Assembly: GCF_017742215.1 (NCBI RefSeq)
Contig: NZ_JAGHKP010000002.1
Span: 1-64,000 of the forward strand
Source of the DNA: Chitinophaga chungangae
GTDB lineage: Bacteria; Bacteroidota; Bacteroidia; Chitinophagales; Chitinophagaceae
DNA length: 64,000 bases
Direction of reading: 5' to 3'
The translations under genes and the position numbers were made by a program. The notes under the pieces were generated by a model. That model was not told the origin of the DNA, did no database searches, and saw only the letters and a list, made by a program, of their open reading frames with translations. Shown here in pieces: positions 50,063-59,582 of the stretch; within the stretch, counting starts at the first letter, position 1; every line of letters starts with the position of its first letter.

Positions 50063-52411
50063 TTAGCTTTTTTCGGAAATGATCTCCCTGATCTCCCCGT
50101 TCACTTTTACTTTCACTTTCTTTGCCGTTGTTGAGCTTATCCTGTAGCCGGTGATCCTGCCATCTTTCCAGTTCATGTTTACGGTGAAGTTTCCGCGGGC
50201 TTTCAGTCCTTTTACATTTCCATAGGCCTTCCATGCATCCGGCAGCGCGGGAAGCAGATCGATAAAACCATCATGGCTTTGGATCAGCATTTCGGCCAGG
50301 CCCGCAGTGGCGCCGAAGTTTCCGTCTATCTGAAACGGGGGCCCGGCGGACAGCATATTGGGATATACTCCGCCGCCTGCTCCATAATTGATATCCAGCC
50401 TGAGGGTGGGTTTGAGCAGCTCTTTAAAAAGTTTGAATGCGCGGTTCCCATCCTGCAGTCTTGCCCAGAACAATAATTTATACGCAATGGTCCAGCTTGG
50501 CCCGTCGTCTCCTCTTACTTCGAGGGTTTTCCTGGCTGCCCCGGCCAGCGCCGGCGTACGGGTGGGTGTAATCAACGAGGCAGGATACAGGCCGTACAAG
50601 TGGGAAATATGACGGTGCCGGGGGTCGGTTTCTTTATAATCTTCTATCCATTCCCGGATACGGCCGTCTTTACTGATCACGCCCGCAGGGGGCACCAGCT
50701 TCAACCGGTTTTCCAGCTCTTTTCTGAATTCCGCATCGATGCCTAAAATTGTGGAAGCGGTGATCACATTGTTAAACAGTTCCCTGATGATCTGGTTGTC
50801 GATGGTCGGCCCCATGGAAATACTGGCGGTTTTTCCGCTTGGCAGGTAAAAGGTATTCTCCGGGGATACGGAAGGGGAAGTAAGCATCCAGCCTGTTTTT
50901 GGATCTTTGACCTGTGCGCTTTTATAGAATAGCGCGGAACCTTTTAACACCGGGTAGATCTCTTTGAGGTACTTCCTGTCCATGCTGAAAGCATAATGTT
51001 CCCAAAGATTGTTGCACAACCAGCCGGAACCTGCATTTGCCGCTCCCCAGGACGCGCTTTCGCCCGGCTCCGTAAAACCCCATACGTTGGTGATCACATG
51101 GGCGATCCAGCCTTCAGCATTATAATATGCCTTTGCGGTTCTTTCACCGGGTTTTACCAGGCCTTTTACGAGGTCTGCCAGGGGAAGGTTCAGCTCCGAA
51201 AGATTGGTTACTTCCACCGGCCAATGGTTCATCTGCACATTTACATCCAGGTGATAATCTCCGTTCCAGGGCGTGTTGATCTCTTTAGCCCATAATCCCT
51301 GCAGGTTTGGAGGCAACAGGCCAACTCTTGTGCTGCTGATGCTAAGGTACCGCCCATACTGGAAAAAAAGCGCGGCCATCCCCGGGTCCGATTCCGAGTG
51401 TTCATAAAAAGCCGCCAGGCGGGAATCGGTGGGCCGCTCCTCCGCCTCTCCCGATCCAAGATCGATGCTTAATCTATTGAATAGTTTGCTGAAGTTAACG
51501 ACATGCCTGTTCTTTTGTGTTTCATAAGACTTTTTTATGGCGCTGGAAAGTGATTGCTGCGTTTTTTCTTTAAATGCAAAACCCCTGAAGTCAGTGGCCG
51601 CTGAAACATAAATGATCAGTTCATCCGCGTCTTTAACGATCAGGGAATTTTGATCTGAACTTAAATTACCTTCCTTTAGCTTTACAATCACCCTGGCCAG
51701 GTATTGCATTCCCTTACCGTCTGTTCCGTTATCAAGCTGCCCGGACATCTGTAACTGCCCTCCCTCGGTTTTAACAGCAAACTTTTCAGGCCGGCTGATG
51801 GAGATCCTGCAATTGATCATCCCGGGCTTATCTGCGCTGATCTTTATAATATTGACATCGTCGTCAAAACTGCAGAAATATTCCCTTTTATATTTTACCT
51901 GGTTCAAAGTATAGCTGCAGCCGGCAATGGCACTGTCCAGCGACAATTCTCGTTTATAATCTTCGGGCGTGGCGATAACGGCATCCCCTCCCTTATGGTC
52001 ATAATGGATATCAAGGGCGCCGAGGGTCTGGTATTTCCCCCACTGCGCGCCGCCCGAGCCGGGGCCTTTACATACAAAATCACGGTTAACCAACGCCTGC
52101 GCTTCATCGTTTTTTCCTTCAAGGATCAACTTTCTGATGGCCGGAAGGCTTTTATGCGCTTCATAATTATTTGCGTCCTGCTCAGATCCCGACCAAAGCG
52201 TGATATCGTTGAGCACAATTTTTTCATTCGTCAACCCGCCGTCGGGGGTCATCCCCAACCGGCCATTGCCAAGCGGCAAGGTCTCCTCCCATAATTTTGC
52301 CGGCTTGTCATACCATAGCCTCAAAGCTTTTTGCTGCGCATTAGCGGATGCAGGCAAGCAAAACAGCAGTATCAATAAAAAAAAGTTATTGCAGGAAACG
52401 CGGTGGTACAT
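50063..52411 (-). CDS. GH95 glycoside hydrolase (alpha-L-fucosidase / alpha-L-galactosidase)
   Basis: This exported 782-residue enzyme of family GH95 removes terminal alpha-1,2-linked L-fucose or L-galactose. A signal peptide ends at SANAQ. LPLGNGRLGMTPDGG starts the N-terminal domain. Candidate active-site residues are Asn395 in VQMNHWPVE, Glu518 in SVSPENTF and Asp696 in QIDGNFGAT, positions equivalent to the Asn, Glu and Asp of characterised members. It is transcribed opposite to the alpha-galactoside operon and converges on it, so it is probably regulated separately although its substrate could occur in the same polysaccharide. Confidence 0.95.
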   Translation of the reverse strand: MYHRVSCNNFFLLILLFCLPASANAQQKALRLWYDKPAKLWEETLPLGNGRLGMTPDGGLTNEKIVLNDITLWSGSEQDANNYEAHKSLPAIRKLILEGKNDEAQALVNRDFVCKGPGSGGAQWGKYQTLGALDIHYDHKGGDAVIATPEDYKRELSLDSAIAGCSYTLNQVKYKREYFCSFDDDVNIIKISADKPGMINCRISISRPEKFAVKTEGGQLQMSGQLDNGTDGKGMQYLARVIVKLKEGNLSSDQNSLIVKDADELIIYVSAATDFRGFAFKEKTQQSLSSAIKKSYETQKNRHVVNFSKLFNRLSIDLGSGEAEERPTDSRLAAFYEHSESDPGMAALFFQYGRYLSISSTRVGLLPPNLQGLWAKEINTPWNGDYHLDVNVQMNHWPVEVTNLSELNLPLADLVKGLVKPGERTAKAYYNAEGWIAHVITNVWGFTEPGESASWGAANAGSGWLCNNLWEHYAFSMDRKYLKEIYPVLKGSALFYKSAQVKDPKTGWMLTSPSVSPENTFYLPSGKTASISMGPTIDNQIIRELFNNVITASTILGIDAEFRKELENRLKLVPPAGVISKDGRIREWIEDYKETDPRHRHISHLYGLYPASLITPTRTPALAGAARKTLEVRGDDGPSWTIAYKLLFWARLQDGNRAFKLFKELLKPTLRLDINYGAGGGVYPNMLSAGPPFQIDGNFGATAGLAEMLIQSHDGFIDLLPALPDAWKAYGNVKGLKARGNFTVNMNWKDGRITGYRISSTTAKKVKVKVNGEIREIISEKS

Positions 52412-52512
52412 AGACTTGTTTCAATTTATATAATAGCGCTTAAAAATATCCTTCATTACCGGGCTGTGCAATGGATTATACTTGTTAAATAATGGATAAA
52501 ATGCTCCTGACA

Positions 52513-52545
52513 AAAAAAGATCCGTACGATGCGCGGATCTTTTTT
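52513..52545 (-). terminator. Terminator after the DHFR-like gene
   Basis: The stem AAAAAAGATCCG / CGGATCTTTTTT with a 9-base loop lies 44 bases past the stop of the DHFR-like gene on the minus strand. It is symmetrical enough to work in both directions. Confidence 0.85.
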
Positions 52546-52588
52546 GTTGCGGCGATGGAGCGTCGCGTAATTATTTATAAATTTCCCG

Positions 52589-53140
52589 TCATTGCTTCAA
52601 ATAATGAAGCGCCACGCTTCCGGATTTGAAATGTATGATCTCGGCCAGCTTCAGGTTAAGTTTTTCCCGGAGGCTCCCGGCCTCCAGCAATTTTCTTCCG
52701 TTCCCGACGATCACCGGGTGAACAACCAGGTTAAATTCATCGATAAGGCCTGCGGTTATCAACTCGGGCAGCATGCTTACACTGTCTACCGAAATTTTTT
52801 TACCCGGCTGCTGTTTCAGTTTCGCCAGTTCTTCCGCCGGGTTACCATGAACGATCCGCGTTTTTTCGTCGCCGACGTTCAGTGTTCTTGAAACAACAAC
52901 CCTGTCGATGGAACTGAACCTTTGGGCAAATTTATTTTCACTGGCTGTACCGGATTGATCTCTTGCGACATCGCTCCAATAAGGAAACATGAGTTGATAA
53001 ATGAAACGGCCGAAAAATACCAGGTCTACGTCTTCCATCATCCCGGTAAAATAATCAAGAACGTCTTCACCCGGATTATAAATAGTGTGATCGCAGTAGC
53101 CATCAATGCTGATGTTCATGCCGAATGTTACTGTTCTCAT
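52589..53140 (-). CDS. Dihydrofolate reductase family protein (RibD C-terminal-like)
   Basis: This is a 183-residue cytoplasmic protein of the RibD C-terminal/DHFR-like superfamily, whose members are NADPH-dependent reductases of mostly unknown substrate. Recognisable segments are the N-terminal TFGMNISIDGYCDHTIYNPG, VDLVFFGRFIYQLM and the C-terminal GLIDEFNLVVHPVIVGNGRKL. It is not a folA gene: it lacks the usual folate-binding pattern. It is monocistronic with its own terminator. Such genes are common and variable in Bacteroidota and often travel alone. Confidence 0.88.
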   Translation of the reverse strand: MRTVTFGMNISIDGYCDHTIYNPGEDVLDYFTGMMEDVDLVFFGRFIYQLMFPYWSDVARDQSGTASENKFAQRFSSIDRVVVSRTLNVGDEKTRIVHGNPAEELAKLKQQPGKKISVDSVSMLPELITAGLIDEFNLVVHPVIVGNGRKLLEAGSLREKLNLKLAEIIHFKSGSVALHYLKQ

Positions 53141-53241
53141 TTTTTATCGGTTTTTGTTTTTTAAGGTTATAACCCAAAAATAAGGGAGGGGTTTAACTAT
53201 TTTGAGGGTATTCCGTGCCAAAAAGGAGGGCGTTTAGGTCG

Positions 53242-54351
53242 TTAACCGCCTTTTTTTTGCCTGGCCAGCCTTTCATTCCGTTTATCGGTCAGATATTTTC
53301 TTATGGGAATATCGTAAAATACCATCACCAGGTATGCCGCTCCCACCAGCAGAATCACCCCGGCGATGATGATAAAGGTCAGTTGCATGGCGCCGGGCTT
53401 ATAGTTAGTGTAATAATTGCCGAACATCCACAAAACGGCATAATGCGTCATGTACAACGGGTAAGAGATCTTCCCTGAAAAAACGCAGATCTTTTGCAAG
53501 CCGGGTTTCAACGCCGCGCCGGCGCCCAGGGCGATCAGCAGCGGAAAGTAAAACAATACGATCAAAGGCTCCGTTAACCAGTTCCGGTTTGAAAATGGCA
53601 TAAGAAACGCCAGGAACAATAATACGGCCATGCCGGTAAAACCAAGCCTGTTTTTGATGATCCAGTTGGAGCGGTAAATAAGCAGCCCCGCCAGGAAAGA
53701 ATACGATATGCGCGCGCTGCCGTCCCAAAAGGTGGGGCCGCTCCAGCCGCCCAATAAATTGCCGGAACGGTATGCGACGAAGCAGATCGCCACCGCCGAA
53801 ATGATGGTCAGCAGCACCAGGTAGCCGCGTTTAAGCCGGTAGAGAATAAATGCATACACGATATTGGCGACATATTCCCAAAACAACGACCAGGAGGGCG
53901 CATTAAAGCTGAACAGGTTAAATCCTCGATCGGCTATTACCGGAAAAGGAATGAGCAACATCGAGCACAAAAACGCCACGATGATCTTCGCGGCGCTGTA
54001 CGATCCGGGATTACCGCCAAACGGGTCGAACAAAAACGCCAGCAGGCCCAACACCGATCCGGCTACGATCAGCGGGTGCAGCCTGATGAGCCTCGATTTG
54101 AAAAACTCAAGAACGCCCATTTTTGCGATACGATCGTCATAAGCGTACCCGATCACAAATCCTGAAAGGCAGAAGAAAAAATCGACCGCTAAAAAACCGT
54201 GCCCGATGAAGTTCTTGCTTGCATCGGTATACACCCATTCCATAAAATGAAATATTACGACGGCCAGGGCGGCAATCCCCCGTAACCCGTCGAGAATTTC
54301 GAAATGTTGTTTTGTCTGCAGAATTGGCGCGGAGGTGTTGTTCGTATCCAT
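53242..54351 (-). CDS. Acyltransferase 3 family membrane protein
   Basis: This 369-residue protein has about ten membrane segments and belongs to the acyltransferase 3 (OafA/NolL-like) family, which O-acetylates cell-surface polysaccharides or related molecules. The motif LDGLRGIAALAVVIFHFMEW near the N-terminus supplies the conserved Arg and His. FFFCLSGFVIGYAY is also typical. There is no C-terminal SGNH domain. No polysaccharide biosynthesis genes are adjacent, so its acceptor cannot be inferred. Confidence 0.9.
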   Translation of the reverse strand: MDTNNTSAPILQTKQHFEILDGLRGIAALAVVIFHFMEWVYTDASKNFIGHGFLAVDFFFCLSGFVIGYAYDDRIAKMGVLEFFKSRLIRLHPLIVAGSVLGLLAFLFDPFGGNPGSYSAAKIIVAFLCSMLLIPFPVIADRGFNLFSFNAPSWSLFWEYVANIVYAFILYRLKRGYLVLLTIISAVAICFVAYRSGNLLGGWSGPTFWDGSARISYSFLAGLLIYRSNWIIKNRLGFTGMAVLLFLAFLMPFSNRNWLTEPLIVLFYFPLLIALGAGAALKPGLQKICVFSGKISYPLYMTHYAVLWMFGNYYTNYKPGAMQLTFIIIAGVILLVGAAYLVMVFYDIPIRKYLTDKRNERLARQKKGG

Positions 54352-54447
54352 TTAATTATCACACAAGTTTAAAGTAGCCATCACTCCCGGTTGGCGTTGC
54401 CAAGTTATCTAAAATCGGCAGCCCGGCCAAATGGATCGATACGGGCA

Positions 54448-55512
54448 TCACGGATGGATGATCAAAAATATAAACGCCGCCAGGTTTACCAGCAATACCG
54501 CGCCGTACACGATGTTCGTACGGCCGCTGGCGAGAGACAACATTACGGTGAACACCGAAAGCCCCAGCAATATCATGGACTTGATATCGAGCCCCAGGAT
54601 CATGTTCATATCATACAGGCTGCTCACGATGGAAACGCAGGGAATAGTGAGCCCGATGCTCGCCAGTGCAGACCCCAATGCCAGGTTCACGCTCGTCTGC
54701 AGTTTGTTTTTCTTCGCCGCGTTGATCGCCGCGATCCCTTCAGGTAAAAGGATGACTGCCGCAATGATCACGCCTACCAGCGTTTTCGGCAGGTTATTAC
54801 TGATCACGATCTTCTCGATCGTTGGCGAGAGGGTTTTGGCCATCAACACCACGATGCCCAGGCTCAGCAGCAGGAATACGAGGCTGACGGCCATCTTTTT
54901 GCCGGAAACCGCCATAGTTTGAGCGTCGTCAGCACCTTCCGGCAGGAAATATTCACGATGCCTGCGCGTTTGCGCCAGCAGGAAAAACGAATAGATGACC
55001 AGGCAGGCGACGGAAACGAAAATGAGCTGCGGCGTGGAATAATAAGGCCCGCTTACGCTGGTCGTAAACGTAGGGAACACCATGGTGAGGATCACGATGG
55101 CGATCAGCGAAACGAGCGCAATGGTGGCGGAATGTTTGGTGAAGATCTGTTCCCGGAATTTCAGGCCGCCCAAAAACAGGCAAAGGCCGACAATTCCGTT
55201 AAGAATGAGCATGATGGCGGAAAAGATGGTGTCCCGCGCGAGAGAGGCCGCTTCATCGCCCCCGGCTACCATCAGCGAAATAATGATAGATACTTCGATA
55301 ACGGTTATGGCCACTGCGAGGATGATCGTGCCGTAAGGCTCGCCCACCCGGTGCGCGATCACTTCGGAGTGATGCACCGCAGACATCACGCTGCCGATCA
55401 ATAACACGCTTGCGACGACCTGGAAAATACTGCTGTCGTAGACAAGTCCCGTAAAGAACAAAGCCCAGGCCAGTATAGGCGTAATGGTCGTCCATTGTAA
55501 TAATAATCTCAT
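54448..55512 (-). CDS. Calcium/cation:proton antiporter (CaCA family, ChaA-like)
   Basis: This 354-residue inner-membrane protein has about 11 hydrophobic segments. The start at MRLLLQWTTI (55512) is chosen because earlier codons give a non-hydrophobic extension unlike the family. The two family repeats are present: HRVGEPYGTIILAVAITVIE in the first half and ILLPEGIAAINAAKKNKLQ with NLALGSALASIGLTIPCVS in the second. Such proteins exchange Ca2+ (or Na+/K+) for protons. An acidic insertion lies around residue 195 in LPEGADDAQ. Confidence 0.88.
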   Translation of the reverse strand: MRLLLQWTTITPILAWALFFTGLVYDSSIFQVVASVLLIGSVMSAVHHSEVIAHRVGEPYGTIILAVAITVIEVSIIISLMVAGGDEAASLARDTIFSAIMLILNGIVGLCLFLGGLKFREQIFTKHSATIALVSLIAIVILTMVFPTFTTSVSGPYYSTPQLIFVSVACLVIYSFFLLAQTRRHREYFLPEGADDAQTMAVSGKKMAVSLVFLLLSLGIVVLMAKTLSPTIEKIVISNNLPKTLVGVIIAAVILLPEGIAAINAAKKNKLQTSVNLALGSALASIGLTIPCVSIVSSLYDMNMILGLDIKSMILLGLSVFTVMLSLASGRTNIVYGAVLLVNLAAFIFLIIHP

Positions 55513-55830
55513 CCGCTGGGTTTTATACCGTTTGTAAATGTGGTTACTGTCTGATGTGGCGACAACTACGGCTTGTAGCGCCGTCCGGGTAAAAATAGCC
55601 AAATAAACGGGAAGTCGGCAGACGGAAAAGGCCCCTTTGCAGGCGCATCCGATTCGCCCGGTTTCCTGGCTGACCGTATACGGGCAATCTTTTTCCTGCC
55701 TTTATCATGCGGTTTTTCTTTATGCTATACTACAGCTTTTCTTTTTCAACAGCCTTCCAAATAAAAACTTACAATTCCCCGCAGGATTTTTCCTAAATTA
55801 AAGCGAACACTCAGCAACAACACCCATCGA
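55513..55830. other. Divergent intergenic region
   Basis: No gene is seen in the 318 bases between the divergent antiporter and sulfatase genes. Both promoters must lie here but no clear consensus pair was identified. A segment near 55650-55690 resembles the 3' tail of a cobalamin riboswitch on the minus strand but lacks the rest (see rejected items). Confidence 0.4.
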
Positions 55831-57228
55831 ATGTCAGTCAAACAGAAACCCACGGCCTTTCTTGCGGCATTGATCGCCGTTGTCCTTTTATCAGGCGCGA
55901 AAACGCCCGCCCGCACCACACCGCCGGACGATAAGCCAAACATCATTTTTATCCTTACGGACGATATGGGCTTCAGCGATATCGGTTGTTTTGGCGGGCA
56001 ATTCGTTCCCACGCCCAACATCGACCGCATCGCGAAGAACGGCCGGAAGTTCACCCAGTATTACAGCGCCGCGCCTATTTGTTCGCCTTCAAGAGCAGGC
56101 CTGCTCACCGGCATGTATCCCGGCAGATGGAATTTCGCCACTTACCTCGACAACAAAAAACATAACCGGAACGCCCAGCAGGCGGATTTCCTCGATCCTT
56201 CCGCGCCTTCCATCGCACGTTTCTTTAAGAACGCGGGTTATGCCACCGGCCATTTCGGGAAATGGCACCTGGGCGGAGGAAGGGATGTGCAAAACGCACC
56301 CGGCTTCGAACAATATGGTTACGACGAACATGCGGGCACTTATGAAAGCCCCGCCCCCGATCCGCTGATCACCGCTACGAACTGGATCTGGTCAGATAAA
56401 GACAGCATCAAAAGATGGGACCGCACTAAATATTTCGTGGATAAAACGCTGGATTTTCTCGGCAGGCGCAAAGGCCAGCCCTGCTTTGTAAACCTCTGGC
56501 CGGATGACGTACATACGCCCTGGGTACCGCGGAAAGACCCGGAACATGCAGACGAATACCCGAAGAACCGCGAAGAAGAAGCCGCGTTCAAACTTGTGCT
56601 GAAAGAATATGACGTTCAGATAGGCCGGCTGCTGGACGGTTTGAAAAAACTCGGCATCGAAAAAAACACCATCATCATTTTTACCAGCGACAACGGGCCG
56701 CTGCCGAGTTTCAGGGGAAGCAGGGCGGCCGGGCTGAGAGGAACGAAATTATCTTTGTATGAAGGCGGTATCAATATGCCTTTCATCATTTCCTGGCCGG
56801 GGCATATTCCCGCCGGAACGGTGGATAGTTCCTCTTTCGTAAACGCAATAGACATGGTGCCTTCCCTGGCGAAGATCTGCCGCGTTCCTTTACCCAAAAA
56901 TTTCCCCGGCGACGGGATCGACAGAAGCCGTGCGCTGCTTGGAAAACCTTCCGCAAGGAACAGGGAAATGTACTGGGAATACGGCCGCAACGATATTGCG
57001 TACAAATATCCGCGCGGTAAAGACAAAAGCCCCAACCTCGCCACGCGCTCGGGCGACTGGAAATTGATCATGAATAACGATGGATCGGACGTTCAGCTCT
57101 ATAACATAAAAAAAGACAGGGCCGAAGCGAATAACGTTGCCGGTAGCGAACCCGCTGTCGTTGCCAAACTAAAAGATAAATTGCTGCGCTGGTGGAACGG
57201 CCTTCCGAAATTAACCGCGGGCAATTAA
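55831..57228 (+). CDS. Secreted sulfatase (formylglycine type)
   Basis: This 465-residue arylsulfatase-family enzyme hydrolyses sulfate esters on glycans. An N-terminal hydrophobic stretch (FLAALIAVVLLSG) is probably a signal peptide. FILTDDMGFSDIGCFG gives the calcium-binding Asp pair. CSPSRAGLLTGMYPGR is the maturation motif, whose Cys becomes formylglycine. GHFGKWHLGG and FTSDNGPLPS complete the active site. It converges on the SusC/SusD cluster at 57-64 kb and may act on the same glycan. A maturase (FGE or anSME) is needed but not in this window. Confidence 0.95.
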   Translation: MSVKQKPTAFLAALIAVVLLSGAKTPARTTPPDDKPNIIFILTDDMGFSDIGCFGGQFVPTPNIDRIAKNGRKFTQYYSAAPICSPSRAGLLTGMYPGRWNFATYLDNKKHNRNAQQADFLDPSAPSIARFFKNAGYATGHFGKWHLGGGRDVQNAPGFEQYGYDEHAGTYESPAPDPLITATNWIWSDKDSIKRWDRTKYFVDKTLDFLGRRKGQPCFVNLWPDDVHTPWVPRKDPEHADEYPKNREEEAAFKLVLKEYDVQIGRLLDGLKKLGIEKNTIIIFTSDNGPLPSFRGSRAAGLRGTKLSLYEGGINMPFIISWPGHIPAGTVDSSSFVNAIDMVPSLAKICRVPLPKNFPGDGIDRSRALLGKPSARNREMYWEYGRNDIAYKYPRGKDKSPNLATRSGDWKLIMNNDGSDVQLYNIKKDRAEANNVAGSEPAVVAKLKDKLLRWWNGLPKLTAGN

Positions 57229-57237
57229 GCTTATAAC

Positions 57238-57275
57238 AAAAAGGGCTGTCTCCATGAAGGAAACAGCCCTTTTCA
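57238..57275. terminator. Bidirectional terminator between sulfatase and lipoprotein gene
   Basis: The stem AAAAGGGCTGT pairs with ACAGCCCTTTT around a 13-base loop, flanked by A- and T-rich DNA, between convergent genes. Confidence 0.88.
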
Positions 57276-57290
57276 ATTTTTCTCAACCTG

Positions 57291-57695
57291 CTACGGCGTT
57301 ACTTTGATCGTAAAAGTACGAACCGTGTGATGATCTCTCAGATCAGACGCATCGATCCTGATCACGGTTTCCGCGCCGATGTTTTCCAGCACATAATTCA
57401 CGTGATACACATTCGGCGTCAGCTGAAAGTCCGTATATGTTTCCAGGAGCTCTTCGTTTTTCCCGGCTTCCGTTTTGTACATTTTGATGTCCTTCAGCTT
57501 GGAAGGCGCGCTCACCCTGCATTTCACGTTCCATTCGGTAACGCCCGCAGCCAACGTCGTGGCGACAAAATCGGCATTTTCCACTTTGTCGTTTTCATAA
57601 TACAGCACTTCCGGCACAAACCTGTCCATGAAGTCGTTCTTTTTTTTGCAGCTGAACACAGCCAGCGTCATCAGTAAAACCAGTATTTTTTTCAT
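57291..57695 (-). CDS. Small lipoprotein of the SusCD operon
   Basis: This 134-residue lipoprotein has signal MKKILVLLMTLAVFSCKKKN, with Cys16 lipidated. The remainder is beta-rich with no motif I recognise; a region such as AGVTEWNVKCRVSAPSKLKDI hints at an immunoglobulin-like fold. It is the last gene of the minus-strand operon, 18 bases after SusD, so it probably serves as an accessory surface protein. No function can be assigned. Confidence 0.7.
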   Translation of the reverse strand: MKKILVLLMTLAVFSCKKKNDFMDRFVPEVLYYENDKVENADFVATTLAAGVTEWNVKCRVSAPSKLKDIKMYKTEAGKNEELLETYTDFQLTPNVYHVNYVLENIGAETVIRIDASDLRDHHTVRTFTIKVTP

Positions 57696-57713
57696 GTCAG
57701 TTCTTTTTTAATG

Positions 57714-59564
57714 TTACCAACCCGGGTTTTGCACCATGTTCGGGTTATTGTTCACTTCAGACTGCGGGATCGGCAGCAGGTTGTGTTTCGATTGAAACAC
57801 TCTTCTCTCCCACACTTTAATGCTGTAGGTAAACGAACCGTCCGGGTTTTTCAGCACGTCGTGCTCGTAGACCACTTTCTGCGTCTGCTCCCCTATCAGC
57901 CAGCGGCGGATGTCAAAAAAGCGGTGCTCTTCGAATGCCAGCTCGATCCTGCGTTCGTTGCGGATGAATTTGCGCATGTCCTGCTGGCTGGCGATGTTCC
58001 AGCCGTTCTGGCCAAACGTGGTGGCTACGTCCGGCATGTCCGCACGCAGCCTGATGAGGTCCAGCATTTGTATCACTTCGGTGCGCGCCGCGCCGTCCGG
58101 CAGAAATTCGTTCATCGCTTCGGCATAGCCCAGCAGGAATTCCACGTAACGGTAAAGCGGGAAGCTGTGATTCGTTTGCCCCGTTACGCCGTTGTTCAGC
58201 GAAACGTTTTTAGGGTCCATGAACTTGCGGAGGAAAAGACCGGTGTGAGCGTAGCCGTTCAGGTATTCCTGGCCCATGGAACCGTCTGCCGCACGCCAGG
58301 TGTTAAACGTAGTGCCGCCGAACTTGGAGCCGTTGTACCAGAGGGAATGATAAAACCGGGAATCGCGGTTGTCGTACGGATGCTGCGGATCGAAGCCGGA
58401 CGCGGGGTTTACGACGAACTCGCCGTTGTTCATCAGCGGCACGCCGTATTCGTCTGTCTGGTAAACCGGGTAACCGTCTTTCGTCTCGAAACAGGCGGCG
58501 TAATTGTAAGTGGGCAATGTATAAGAAGCGTCTCCCGCTTTCTGCATCGCGCCGGGCAGCTGCCATTTGTCTATTTCGTTGGTCAGGCCTTTTTTCCCGT
58601 AGCCGAGGATCATTTCGGTATTCACGCGGGTGATGAACACATCGTACCAGCCGATCGCTTTTAAAGAACCGGGATAGGTCACCTTGCTGCCGAAGAAGTT
58701 GTTGGCGCCGGTTTTTTGCACGAGCTGATACACCGGGGCGCCATTCTCGTCCTGGTGATCGATAACGGCTTTCGCCGCATCGGCCGCATCTTTCCAGCGG
58801 TTGGCGTCGTAACCTCCCCAGGACCATGGGCTGGCCGGGCCGGACGTTGCGCCGTTCAGCAAGGGGCTCGCCAGGTGCAGCAACAGGCGCGCTTTTATGG
58901 ACTTAGCCACGCCGCTGGTCACACGCATATAATCCACACCGGTTTGCCGCGCGGGAAGATGCGCCGCCGCCATATCGCAATCCGCCACGATAAAGTCCTT
59001 CATTTCCTGGAGGCTGGCGCGGGATGCCATCAGTTCGGGATCGTCGCGCTCCAGCACTTTGGTAATGATGGGCACGCCACCGTACCAGCGCACCAGCTCC
59101 GTGTAATACAACGCTCTCAGGCAAAGCGCTTCATATTTCATGCGCTCCCTGATCTCTTCCGTGGACATATATTGTTCGGGGTCCAGCGGCACATTGTCGA
59201 TCTTGCTCAGGAAAAGATTACAGGCGCGGATAGCCGCATAATAATTCGCCCAGCGTTTGAATTTATCGGGCAGGCTGGTGGGATTGTACGCGCCCACGTG
59301 AATGGTATTCACCCAACCCCACCAGGGACGGGCCTCGCCGTCGTCGGTGGCAGCGTCGAGGTAAACGTTGTCGTCCCAGCCGTAAGGAATACGGCGGTAG
59401 ATGTCCGTGAGGAATTCTTTGGTGTATTTCGCGCTGGAAAATACCCTTTCCTCGTTCAGCTCGCCGGATTCCGCCTTATCCAGCAGCCCCGCCCCGTCTT
59501 TTGTGCAGGACGCGAGCGTTGCGCAGGCGGCAAATATGAACAGTATATATTTTAGTCGTTTCAT
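57714..59564 (-). CDS. SusD/RagB family lipoprotein
   Basis: This is a 616-residue surface glycan-binding lipoprotein. The lipobox is CATLASCTKDG (Cys20). SusD landmarks follow: ACNLFLSKIDNVPLDPEQY, RYEALCLRALYYTELVRWYG with GGVPIITKVL, and the C-terminal RRIELAFEEHRFFDIRRW with HNLLPIPQSEVNNNPNMVQ. It lies 18 bases behind its SusC partner. It belongs to a tandem arrangement with a second SusCD pair just upstream. Confidence 0.96.
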   Translation of the reverse strand: MKRLKYILFIFAACATLASCTKDGAGLLDKAESGELNEERVFSSAKYTKEFLTDIYRRIPYGWDDNVYLDAATDDGEARPWWGWVNTIHVGAYNPTSLPDKFKRWANYYAAIRACNLFLSKIDNVPLDPEQYMSTEEIRERMKYEALCLRALYYTELVRWYGGVPIITKVLERDDPELMASRASLQEMKDFIVADCDMAAAHLPARQTGVDYMRVTSGVAKSIKARLLLHLASPLLNGATSGPASPWSWGGYDANRWKDAADAAKAVIDHQDENGAPVYQLVQKTGANNFFGSKVTYPGSLKAIGWYDVFITRVNTEMILGYGKKGLTNEIDKWQLPGAMQKAGDASYTLPTYNYAACFETKDGYPVYQTDEYGVPLMNNGEFVVNPASGFDPQHPYDNRDSRFYHSLWYNGSKFGGTTFNTWRAADGSMGQEYLNGYAHTGLFLRKFMDPKNVSLNNGVTGQTNHSFPLYRYVEFLLGYAEAMNEFLPDGAARTEVIQMLDLIRLRADMPDVATTFGQNGWNIASQQDMRKFIRNERRIELAFEEHRFFDIRRWLIGEQTQKVVYEHDVLKNPDGSFTYSIKVWERRVFQSKHNLLPIPQSEVNNNPNMVQNPGW

Positions 59565-59582
59565 GTTATGATCTTTTAAAAC

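Noticed and set aside
55650..55690. Minus-strand segment CAGCCAGGAAACCGGGC resembling the 3' end of a cobalamin riboswitch
   Set aside because: The core elements expected upstream are not visible, and the downstream gene is a cation antiporter with no link to B12. A covariance-model search would settle it.
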